Of a DNA stretch of 26,202 bases, positions 1 to 6,771 are shown one piece after another. Made by a program: the position numbers and the translations under genes. This DNA comes from JAYVYM01 sp046593925 (GTDB taxonomy: Bacteria; Actinomycetota; Actinomycetes; Mycobacteriales; SCTD01): assembly GCA_046593925.1 (NCBI GenBank), contig JBKJQN010000113.1:1-26202 (forward strand), written 5' to 3'. The notes under the pieces were generated by a model. That model had not been told where the DNA came from. It ran no database searches and was given only the letters and a program-made list of their open reading frames with translations. How positions within the stretch are numbered: position 1 is the stretch's first letter; every line of letters begins with the position of its first letter.

Positions 1-1296
1 CCGGATGCCGGCCTGCTTGGCCAGGGTGCGGACCTCGCCCGCCTGGTCGGGGGTGGCGATGGTCACCACGGTGCCGCCGGCGCCGGCGCGGGCGGTACGG
101 CCCGACCGGTGCAGGTAGGCCTTGTGCTCGGTCGGCGGGTCGACGTGAACGACGAGTGCGACGTCGTCCACGTGAATGCCGCGGGCCGCGATGTCGGTCG
201 CCACCAGGACGCGGGTGCTGCCGTCGGTGAAGGCCGACAGGTTGCGCTCGCGGACGCCCTGGCTCAGGTTGCCGTGCAGCTCGACGGCCGGCACGCCCGC
301 GGCGGTGAGCTGCTTGGCCAGCTTCTTGGCGGTGTGCTTGGTGCGCATGAACAGCAGGCTTCGGTCCTGCCCGCTCGCCAGCTCGCGGACGACGGCGGCC
401 TTGTCGACGGCGCTGACAGCAAACACGTGGTGGGTCATCGTCGACACCGGGGCGACCGCTGGGTCGACCGAGTGCGTCGTCGGCTCGTGCAGGTAGCGCT
501 TGACGAGCACGTCGACGCCGTTGTCGAGAGTCGCGGAGAACAGCATCCGCTGACCCTTCGCGGGGGTGCGGTCCAGCAGCCGCTTGACGCCGGGCAGGAA
601 GCCCAGGTCGGCCATGTGGTCGGCCTCGTCGAGCACGGTGATCTCGATGCCGGACAGGTCGACGTAGCCCTGCCCGATCAGGTCCTCCAGACGGCCCGGG
701 CAGGCGATCAGGATGTCGACGCCGGGCGCGAGGGCCCGCACCTGCGGATTCTGACCGACCCCGCCGAACATCACGGTGCTGGTCAGCCCGGCGACGCGGG
801 CGAGCGGCGCGACGACCGCGAGCACCTGGTTGGCGAGCTCGCGGGTCGGCACCAGCACCAGCGCTCGCGCCTGCCGGGGCCGCCGTGCACCGCCGGTGAG
901 GCGGGCGACGAGCGGCAGAGCGAAGGCCAGCGTCTTGCCGCTGCCGGTGCGCCCGCGGCCGAGCACGTCGCGGCCGGCCAGGGTGTCGGGGAGGGTCGCC
1001 GTCTGGATCGGGAACGGCGAGGTCAGGCCCTGCTCGTCCAGCGCCCTGACGAGCACCGCCGGTACGCCGAGCCCGGCGAAGCCGCCGGCGGAGCTGGTCT
1101 TCGGGGCCGTAACGACCGGGGTCACGACCGCAGCGGTGGCCGGGGTGTGAGCCGGTACGGGGGCGTGCCGGGGGGCCTCGGCGGGCCGGCCTGCACTGCG
1201 TCGGCGCGGGCGGCTGCCCGGCGAGCTGCCGGCGTTCGGGGTCGGCGTCGGGGTCGGGCTCGGGGTCGGGCGATTCGTCGTCGGGTGATGGGTCAT
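1..1296 (-). CDS. DEAD-box ATP-dependent RNA helicase (C-terminus beyond window)
   Basis: ATP-dependent unwinding or remodelling of RNA in the cytoplasm, in ribosome assembly or mRNA turnover. 432 codons are visible from ATG 1296; the reading frame runs off the left edge, so the C-terminal tail is missing. The first 70 residues are low-complexity, with a Pro-Thr run (about residues 10-20) followed by Arg/Pro/Ala-rich sequence. The core then shows the Q motif (FPIQ, about 95-98), Walker A GRTGSGKT (115-122), PTRELA, DEAD (223-226), SAT (254-256), the VATDIAARG motif V and HRSGRTAR motif VI (396-403). The motif Ib position reads CPGR where TPGR is usual. Family assignment is certain; the exact paralogue (RhlE/DeaD-like) is not. 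It is the last visible gene of a minus-strand series, about 130 bp after the Gre-like gene and behind a hairpin, so it probably has its own promoter. Confidence 0.95.
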   Translation of the reverse strand, partial: MTHHPTTNRPTPSPTPTPTPNAGSSPGSRPRRRSAGRPAEAPRHAPVPAHTPATAAVVTPVVTAPKTSSAGGFAGLGVPAVLVRALDEQGLTSPFPIQTATLPDTLAGRDVLGRGRTGSGKTLAFALPLVARLTGGARRPRQARALVLVPTRELANQVLAVVAPLARVAGLTSTVMFGGVGQNPQVRALAPGVDILIACPGRLEDLIGQGYVDLSGIEITVLDEADHMADLGFLPGVKRLLDRTPAKGQRMLFSATLDNGVDVLVKRYLHEPTTHSVDPAVAPVSTMTHHVFAVSAVDKAAVVRELASGQDRSLLFMRTKHTAKKLAKQLTAAGVPAVELHGNLSQGVRERNLSAFTDGSTRVLVATDIAARGIHVDDVALVVHVDPPTEHKAYLHRSGRTARAGAGGTVVTIATPDQAGEVRTLAKQAGIR

Positions 1297-1354
1297 GGGC
1301 TGGCTGGTGGGTGGTGCGGTGCTCTGGGGCACTGATGTCCTTGCGACAGGGGGT

Positions 1355-1380
1355 CGGCCGCCCGCGTGTGCGGGCGGCCG
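1355..1380 (-). terminator. Perfect hairpin between Gre-like gene and helicase
   Basis: An 11-bp perfect inverted repeat (cggccgcccgc / gcgggcggccg) with a 4-nt gtgt loop lies 44 bp past the Gre-like stop codon. There is no T-tract on the minus strand. Such U-less, very GC-rich hairpins are common at actinobacterial gene ends, so a factor-independent terminator is plausible but unproven. Confidence 0.55.
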
Positions 1381-1423
1381 GGGTCATGCGGTGGGACGGC
1401 AGGCGGCCGGGGCCCTGGTGGGC

Positions 1424-1891
1424 TCAGCCGTCGACGTCGACCAGGGTTGCGGTGAGGGTGGCACCGGTGGCGGCGCGGTAGTTGAGCTCGTCGCCGCTGC
1501 GGGCTCCGAGCAGCGCCCGGCCGAGCGGGCTGGCCGGGGTGATGACCTCGACGGTCGCACCGGCCTCCTCCAGGACACCGACCAGGAACGGCTCGGCGTC
1601 GGGCTCGGCACCGAACCGGATCGTCACGCGGCTGCCGACCTGCACGGTGTCGCCCGCGGTGCGGGCAGCGATCGGCCCTGAAAGCTGCCCGCGCAGCGAG
1701 CCGATCCGGGCGTCGATGTCCTCCAGCCTGATGATGGCCTCGACATTGCCTGCCCGGTCGGCGGCATCGCCGGTCGCGCCGATGGACGTGCTCTCGGCGA
1801 AGACCTCCGCGCGCTGCACGAGCAGGCCGTCGAGCCGTGCCTGGAGGGCGACGCGGGCGGTGTCGGAGAGGGCGGGCGGCGAGACGGTCAC
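1424..1891 (-). CDS. GreA/GreB-family transcription factor
   Basis: A 155-residue protein of the size and layout of Gre factors: an N-terminal helical hairpin (about 8-75) and a C-terminal FKBP-like Gre domain (about 80-155) with the family's ITPASPLGRALLG stretch (117-129) followed by GDELNY. Gre factors enter the RNA polymerase secondary channel and stimulate cleavage of backtracked RNA. The hairpin tip reads GDAADR (41-46); Asp42 and Asp45 align with the Asp/Glu pair of canonical GreA, so the Glu is replaced by Asp. Mycobacteria have a second, divergent Gre homologue of this general look that is reported to inhibit polymerase, so cleavage activity cannot be assumed. The GTG start at 1891 follows AAGGA by 5 nt. 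The gene lies 78 bp after the FAD-dehydrogenase gene in the same direction. Confidence 0.85.
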   Translation of the reverse strand: MTVSPPALSDTARVALQARLDGLLVQRAEVFAESTSIGATGDAADRAGNVEAIIRLEDIDARIGSLRGQLSGPIAARTAGDTVQVGSRVTIRFGAEPDAEPFLVGVLEEAGATVEVITPASPLGRALLGARSGDELNYRAATGATLTATLVDVDG

Positions 1892-1969
1892 AGCGTTCCT
1901 TCGTCAGGTGGGGCAGTCCTGTCCTCCCCAACGTCGGAGCGCGCCAGGTGTTCCTGTAGCGGGTCGGGG

Positions 1970-3343
1970 TCAGGCGAACAGGACGCCGGGGTTGAGCAGC
2001 CCCTGCGGGTCCAGGGCCCGCTTGATCGCCCGCATCGAGGCGATCTCGGGCTCCGAGCGGGTCAGGTGCAGCCAGTCCGCCTTGGCCCGGCCGACCCCGT
2101 GCTCCGAGCTGATGCTGCCGCCCAGCGCGGCGACCGACCGCAGCACGACCTCGGTGACCTGCTCGTGCTCCGCGCCGGCGTCCAGCACATTGACGTGCAC
2201 GTTGCCTTCGTTGACGTGGCCGAACAGGATCGTGCGGGCCTGCGGGGCCACCCCGGCGACGGCGGCCGGCAGCGCATCGACGAGCCCCGGCAGGTCCGCG
2301 ACCGGGACGGACACGTCAAGCTTGACGGGGACACCCTCGGCGTTGATGGACTCGGTGTGCGCCTCGCGGTAGGCCCACAACGCCCGCTGCGACGCGGCGT
2401 CGGACGCCACCCGCGCGTCGATCAGACCGTCGGCCTCGGCGACGACCGCGAGCAGGTCGTCGGTGGGGTCGGTCCGGTCCAGGCATTCCAGCAGCAGGTA
2501 GCCGGGGGCCGGTTCGGTGAACGGCGCCGGCAGGCCGGCGTGTTTGCGTACCAGCTCGAGGCCGCTGTCGTAGAACAGCTCGGCCGCGGCCAGGTGCGGC
2601 AGCCGCTCACGCAGGACCGGCAGCAGGTCGACGGCGGCCTGGGTGCTCTGCATCGCCAGCAACGCCACGCAGCCGGCCGGCAGCCGCGGTACGACGCGCA
2701 GCCGCAGCGCGGTGAGCACGCCAAGGGTGCCCTCGCTGCCGGCCAGCAGCGAGACGAGGTCGTAGCCGGTGCCGTCCTTCAGCAGGCCGCCCAGCCGGCT
2801 GAGGACCGAGCCGTCGGCCAGCACCGCTTCCGCGCCGAGGAGCTGGCTGCGCATGCTGCCGTGGCGCAGGACCCGGATGCCGCCCGCGTTGGTGGCGACC
2901 AGCCCACCGACGGTCGCGCTGTCGCGGGCCGCGAGGTCCACGCCAAAGTCCAGACCGGCGGCCCGGACGTGACGCTGGAGCTGGGCCAGCGTCACCCCGG
3001 CACCCACCGTGACCTGACCGGACCGGACGTCGACCGGGCCGAGCGTGCTCAGCCTTCGCAGGCTGAGCACGACCTCGCCGCCCGCGGGTACGCCGCCGCC
3101 GACCAGCCCCGTGTTGCCGCCCTGCGTCACCAGCGGCTGGCCCGCGGCGGCACACGCCCGGACGACCGCGACGACCTGAGCGGTGTCGGCGGGGCGCACC
3201 ACGCACCGGGCAGCACCGCTGAACCGGCCCGTCCAGTCCCGCTCGTACGACGCCGTCAGGTCGGGGTCGACGAGCACGTGCGCCTCGCCGACGGCCTCGG
3301 TGAACGCCGCGAGCAGCCCCTTCTCGACATCGGCGGCGGTCAC
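1970..3343 (-). CDS. FAD-linked 2-hydroxyacid dehydrogenase (GlcD / D-2-hydroxyglutarate dehydrogenase-like)
   Basis: A 457-residue flavoprotein of the FAD_binding_4 plus FAD-oxidase_C family, which oxidises D-2-hydroxyacids (D-lactate, glycolate, D-2-hydroxyglutarate). The PCMH-type FAD domain is seen around 45-220, with PLVTQGGNTGLVGGG near 70-84 and VGGLVATNAGG later. The C-terminal domain carries GHVNEGNVH (from 375) and SEHGVG (413-418), which supply the metal and substrate histidines and the active-site base in this family. The GTG start at 3343 overlaps the serA stop (GTGA), so the two are translationally coupled. That pairing favours D-2-hydroxyglutarate over glycolate, because E. coli-type SerA makes D-2-hydroxyglutarate. 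Glycolate oxidation remains possible given the Calvin genes further right. The specific substrate is inference. Confidence 0.88.
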   Translation of the reverse strand: MTAADVEKGLLAAFTEAVGEAHVLVDPDLTASYERDWTGRFSGAARCVVRPADTAQVVAVVRACAAAGQPLVTQGGNTGLVGGGVPAGGEVVLSLRRLSTLGPVDVRSGQVTVGAGVTLAQLQRHVRAAGLDFGVDLAARDSATVGGLVATNAGGIRVLRHGSMRSQLLGAEAVLADGSVLSRLGGLLKDGTGYDLVSLLAGSEGTLGVLTALRLRVVPRLPAGCVALLAMQSTQAAVDLLPVLRERLPHLAAAELFYDSGLELVRKHAGLPAPFTEPAPGYLLLECLDRTDPTDDLLAVVAEADGLIDARVASDAASQRALWAYREAHTESINAEGVPVKLDVSVPVADLPGLVDALPAAVAGVAPQARTILFGHVNEGNVHVNVLDAGAEHEQVTEVVLRSVAALGGSISSEHGVGRAKADWLHLTRSEPEIASMRAIKRALDPQGLLNPGVLFA

Positions 3344-4557
3344 CGCAGCACCCGCAGCCGTACGGTCTCCGGCATCGACTGCAGGTGGGGCAGTACGCCA
3401 CCCGCGTCGGCGACGTCGGTGACCACGTAGCCCAGTGGGCCGCGGGTGCCGAGCATCTGCGCCTCGACGTTGATGCCGTGGTCGGCGAGCACGCCGTTGA
3501 CTGCCGCCAGGACCCCCGGGGTGTTGCGGTGCAGCAGCAGCACCCGCTGGGCGCCGGCGGTGGTCGGCAGTGCCACCGGCGGGAGGTTGACGCTCAGCGA
3601 CGTGGTGCCGGCGCGCGAGTAGTCGCGCAGCTTGCCGGCCACGAACGCCCCGATGTCCTGCTGGGCTTCTTCCGTCGAGCCGCCGACGTGCGGCGTGAGG
3701 ATGACGTTGTCGAGCCCGCAGAGCTCGGAGACGAACCGCTCGCCCTTGCTCTTGGGCTCGATGGGAAAGACGTCGACCGCCGCGCCGGCCAGGTGACCGC
3801 TGCGCACATGGGCAGCCAGCGCCGCGTGGTCGACCACGAACCCGCGCGAGAGGTTGAGAAAGATGCTCCCCGTACGCATCCGCGCGAACTGCTCCTCCCC
3901 GAACAGGTCGCTGTTGCCGGCCCGGCCGTCCACGTGCAGCGACACCACGTCGGACTCCGCGAGCAGCTCCTCGAGCGTCCCGCAGCGGCGGGCGTTGCCG
4001 AGCGCGAGCTTGTCCGCCGAGTCGTAGAACAGCACCGACATGCCGAGCGCCTCGGCCAGCACCGACAGCTGGCTGCCGATGTTGCCGTAGCCGACGATGC
4101 CGAGCCGCCTGCCGCGCACCTCGTGACTGCCGACGGCGGACTTGTCCCACACGCCGGCGTGCATGTCGGCGTTCTTGTCGGTCAGCCGCCGGGTCAGCGC
4201 GATGATCTCCGACAGGGCGAGCTCCACGACACTGCGGGTGTTGGAGAACGGCGCGTTGAACACGGCCACCCCGGCCGCCGAGCAGGCCGCCAGGTCGATC
4301 TGGTTCGTACCGATGCAGAAGGCTCCGACCGCCACCAGCGAGCCGGCAGCGTCCACTGCGCGGGCCGTCAGCTGGGTGTTGGAGCGCAGCCCCAGCACGC
4401 TCACCCCCGGCAGCGCCGCCACCAGGTCGTCCTCACCGAGCGCCCCGGCGACCCGCTCCACCTCGAAGCCGGCCTCCCGCAGTGTGAACGCCGCGTCGTC
4501 GTGGATGCTCTCGAGCAGCAGCGCACGCGGGCGCACCGCGGCGTCGGGGGTGGACAT
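3340..4557 (-). CDS. serA: D-3-phosphoglycerate dehydrogenase
   Basis: First step of serine synthesis: NAD-dependent oxidation of 3-phosphoglycerate to 3-phosphohydroxypyruvate in the cytoplasm. The 405 residues match the short E. coli-type enzyme (about 410) rather than the roughly 530-residue mycobacterial type. Seen: substrate loop GLRSN (56-60), AFCIGTNQ (79-86), Rossmann GYGNIG (156-161), catalytic Arg238, Glu267 and His290 (in PHVGGST), and a C-terminal ACT domain from about 336. His343, Asn345 and Asn363 match the serine-binding residues of the E. coli ACT domain, so feedback inhibition by L-serine is expected. The ATG at 4557 has a GGAG 4 nt upstream. The stop overlaps the start of the downstream FAD dehydrogenase. 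This enzyme type can also reduce 2-oxoglutarate (family knowledge). Confidence 0.95.
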   Translation of the reverse strand: MSTPDAAVRPRALLLESIHDDAAFTLREAGFEVERVAGALGEDDLVAALPGVSVLGLRSNTQLTARAVDAAGSLVAVGAFCIGTNQIDLAACSAAGVAVFNAPFSNTRSVVELALSEIIALTRRLTDKNADMHAGVWDKSAVGSHEVRGRRLGIVGYGNIGSQLSVLAEALGMSVLFYDSADKLALGNARRCGTLEELLAESDVVSLHVDGRAGNSDLFGEEQFARMRTGSIFLNLSRGFVVDHAALAAHVRSGHLAGAAVDVFPIEPKSKGERFVSELCGLDNVILTPHVGGSTEEAQQDIGAFVAGKLRDYSRAGTTSLSVNLPPVALPTTAGAQRVLLLHRNTPGVLAAVNGVLADHGINVEAQMLGTRGPLGYVVTDVADAGGVLPHLQSMPETVRLRVLR

Positions 4558-4967
4558 CGGGCTCCGTCATGTTGTTCAGCGAGGGGTCATGTAGTCCGGC
4601 GGGGCCTGCCCGACGCTACCGGGGGCGGCGCGAGGTTCCCCGCCATGGCAGGCGGCCGGCGGGGCGCAGGAAGCTGGCAGGGCGTGCTCGGCCGGCTCGC
4701 GCCGGCGGCGGTCCGCGAGGCGGCGCGGGTGCTGCGGCAGGTCCAGCGCGCCCGCCCCGCGACAACCACCAAAGCCTCCTCCGGAGCCACGACCTCGCCG
4801 GCCGGCCGGCACCTCGATGACGCCCCGCAGCCCGACGGCCGCGCCGACCGGGCGCAGCTGGGACCGCGAGGGCGCGGTCCGGCACCGACACCGGTTCGAC
4901 CGCGCCGCCACGGCCCTGCCTACCGAATAGCGCTGGGCCTGACCCGGCCTGCTCAGACCCTGCCCGC
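4558..4967. other. Gene-free stretch, about 410 bp
   Basis: All six frames give only Arg/Pro/Ala/Gly-rich shadow translations with no recognisable domain, and no tRNA fold was seen. It separates the membrane-protein gene from serA, both on the minus strand, so the serA promoter should lie here. No clear promoter consensus was found. A decayed gene cannot be excluded. Confidence 0.5.
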
Positions 4968-5423
4968 TCAGATCCTGGCGTCCATCGGGCGCCGGGCCCG
5001 CAGCGGGAGCCAGACGGCGAGCCCCATCAGCGCCATCGCCAGCGGCACGTGCACCGCGGTGAGGGTGACCTTGCCGGCATCCCGGATGACGCCGCCGATG
5101 TAGGACTCGAGGACGAGGACCACGGTGAGCACCGCCGAACCGGCCCACAGGTCCGTCCGCGGGCGCAGCTTGGCGAAGGCCAGCACCGTGGCCGCGCCAG
5201 CCAGCAGGATCGCGAGGTCCGCGCCGCGGGCGTGCATCTCGATCCAACTGCTCGCGGCGGCGCGCTGGCCGTCGTGCTCCAGGAAAATGCCGGCCCACAG
5301 CCCCTGCAGCAGGATGAGCAGGCCGGTGACGCCCAGCAGCAGCCGGACGGCTCGCAGGGGCCCGCCGGAGGTGCGGGTGTCGACCGGCTCACGTCCTGGC
5401 CGGGTGGTCGTCGTGCTGGTCAT
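4968..5423 (-). CDS. Small four-helix membrane protein, function unknown
   Basis: 151 residues. A polar Thr/Arg-rich N-terminus (1-25) is followed by four hydrophobic segments at about 26-46, 66-85, 93-111 and 120-142, then a short basic tail. One histidine lies just before helix 2 (His64, in EMHARG) and one in helix 4 (His125, in AVHVPL). Paired histidines in four-helix proteins can bind haem b, as in several small cytochrome-like families, but no family was recognised with confidence (DUF6220-like is a guess). The chosen ATG (5423) is preceded by AGGGAG with 7 nt spacing; a longer in-frame ORF from 5564 has no comparable ribosome site and begins with hydrophilic sequence. It stands alone, divergent from the nucleoside operon. 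Confidence 0.75.
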   Translation of the reverse strand: MTSTTTTRPGREPVDTRTSGGPLRAVRLLLGVTGLLILLQGLWAGIFLEHDGQRAAASSWIEMHARGADLAILLAGAATVLAFAKLRPRTDLWAGSAVLTVVLVLESYIGGVIRDAGKVTLTAVHVPLAMALMGLAVWLPLRARRPMDARI

Positions 5424-5530
5424 GCGCTGCTCCCTGGTTGGCTCGGGGTGTGCCGGCTCGTCGATCGATACCGGACTTGCCCACCCTGTGCCCCGTTTCT
5501 CCTGAAGTACCTGAACAGGACCGGAACGCT

Positions 5531-5588
5531 CAGTGATCCGCCCAACTCGTAATCTCACGGACATACCACCGTCACGTTCAGATCACTG
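5531..5588. promoter_or_regulatory. Spaced inverted repeat in divergent promoter region
   Basis: CAGTGATC (5531-5538) and its exact reverse complement GATCACTG (5581-5588) are separated by 42 bp, between the membrane-protein gene and the nucleoside operon. Two half-sites at this distance would suit a looping or two-site repressor. No regulator is encoded nearby to assign to it. Confidence 0.3.
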
Positions 5589-5635
5589 CTGTCAACCCTC
5601 CGTCAGACCATCAGGTGGCAGGCCGCGGCGCCGTC

Positions 5636-5667
5636 TTCGACCCCGCAGACAGCAGGCGCGATAGCGT
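5636..5667 (+). promoter_or_regulatory. Possible promoter of nucleoside operon
   Basis: TTCGAC (5636-5641) followed after 18 nt by GATAGC (5660-5665), or by TAGCGT (5662-5667) at a longer spacing. This weakly resembles sigma-70-type elements about 35 nt before the first gene. It is only a candidate; no better match was found in this intergenic region. Confidence 0.25.
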
Positions 5668-5700
5668 GCACGCCACCCCGGACCCTTGAAGGAGCACCCC

Positions 5701-6771
5701 TTGCGTCGACCTGCGACCGGCCGCCTCCGGCTGATGGCCGCGCTGGCGGTCGCCGGCCTGGGCCTGGCCGCCTGCGGCTCCAGCAACAGCACGTCCAGCA
5801 CCCAGCCGGCCGCCGGCGGCTCGGCCACCTCGGCGGCGCCCAAGAGCGACGTCAAGGTCGGTCTGGCGTACGACGTCGGCGGCCGAGGCGACCGGTCCTT
5901 CAACGACTCCGCCGCGGCGGGCCTGGACAAGGCCGTGTCGCAGCTGGGCGTCACCAAGCAGGAGCTCAGCCCCAACGCCTCCGGGAGCGACCGCGGGGAC
6001 AACCTTCGCAAACTCGCCGAGGGCGGCTACAACCCGATCGTCGCGGTCGGCTTCTCCTACGCGCAGTCGCTGAAGGCGGTCGCCGCGGACTTCCCGCAGA
6101 CCACCTTCTTCATCATCGACGACTCGTCGGTGACGCTGCCCAACGTGCGGTCGCTGGTGTTCGCCGAGGAGCAGGGCTCCTACCTGGTCGGCGCCGCGGC
6201 GGCGCTGAAGAGCACGGCCGGCAACGTGGGCTACATCGGCGGCGTCGAGACGCCGCTGCTGAAGAAGTTCGAGGCGGGCTTCAAGGCCGGTGCGCAGAAG
6301 GCCAAGCCGGGCATCAAGACCCAGGTCAAGTACCTCTCGCAGCCACCGGACTTCTCCGGCTTCGGCAGCCCCGACAAGGGTCGCGAGACCGCCAACGGCA
6401 TGTACGACGCCGGCGCGGACGTCGTCTACGCGGCCGCCGGCGGATCCGGTATCGGGGTCTTCCAGGCCGCCAAGGCCAAGGGCAAGAAGGCGATCGGCGT
6501 CGACAGCGACCAGTACCTGTCGGTCGGTGACCCGTCCCTGCAGCCGGTGATCCTCACCTCGATGCTCAAGCGCGTCGACAACGCGGTCTTCAAGGCTCTG
6601 CAGGAGTTCACCTCCAAGCAGACGATCCCGGCGGTGTCGACGTTCGACCTGGCCAGCGACGGCGTCGGCTACGCGACCTCGGGCGGCTTCGTCGACGACA
6701 TCAAGGGCCAGCTCGACGGCTACGCAACGCAGATCAAGAGCGGCGCCATCACCGTCCCGACCACGCCGTAG
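5701..6771 (+). CDS. BMP/PnrA-family nucleoside-binding lipoprotein
   Basis: Extracellular substrate-binding protein of a nucleoside ABC importer, about 356 residues. It has a short lipoprotein signal peptide with lipobox LAAC (Cys25), then a Ser/Thr/Gly-rich linker and a basic-membrane-protein (Bmp/Med) fold from about 48: GLAYDVGGRGDRSFND near the start, later VAVGFSYAQ, EEQGSYLVGAAAAL, VGYIGG and GADVVYAAAGGSG. Family members such as PnrA bind purine nucleosides. The TTG at 5701 is preferred over TTG 5686 because GAAGGAG ends 6 nt upstream of it and it gives a normal signal peptide. The stop is directly followed by the ATPase start, and the downstream deaminase and phosphorylase genes support nucleosides as cargo. 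Confidence 0.93.
   Translation: MRRPATGRLRLMAALAVAGLGLAACGSSNSTSSTQPAAGGSATSAAPKSDVKVGLAYDVGGRGDRSFNDSAAAGLDKAVSQLGVTKQELSPNASGSDRGDNLRKLAEGGYNPIVAVGFSYAQSLKAVAADFPQTTFFIIDDSSVTLPNVRSLVFAEEQGSYLVGAAAALKSTAGNVGYIGGVETPLLKKFEAGFKAGAQKAKPGIKTQVKYLSQPPDFSGFGSPDKGRETANGMYDAGADVVYAAAGGSGIGVFQAAKAKGKKAIGVDSDQYLSVGDPSLQPVILTSMLKRVDNAVFKALQEFTSKQTIPAVSTFDLASDGVGYATSGGFVDDIKGQLDGYATQIKSGAITVPTTP

Noticed and set aside
2066..3430. A 454-codon open frame on the plus strand
   Set aside because: Antisense shadow of the FAD dehydrogenase gene, no recognisable protein.
3343..4150. In-frame N-terminal extension of the FAD dehydrogenase up to 4150
   Set aside because: It overlaps the conserved serA coding sequence and is compositionally Arg/Gly-rich junk; the GTG at 3343 starts the domain properly.
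4558..4967. A small gene or frameshifted remnant upstream of serA
   Set aside because: Fragments such as GLRGVIEVPAG can be joined across frames but no family is recognised and no ribosome site supports a start.
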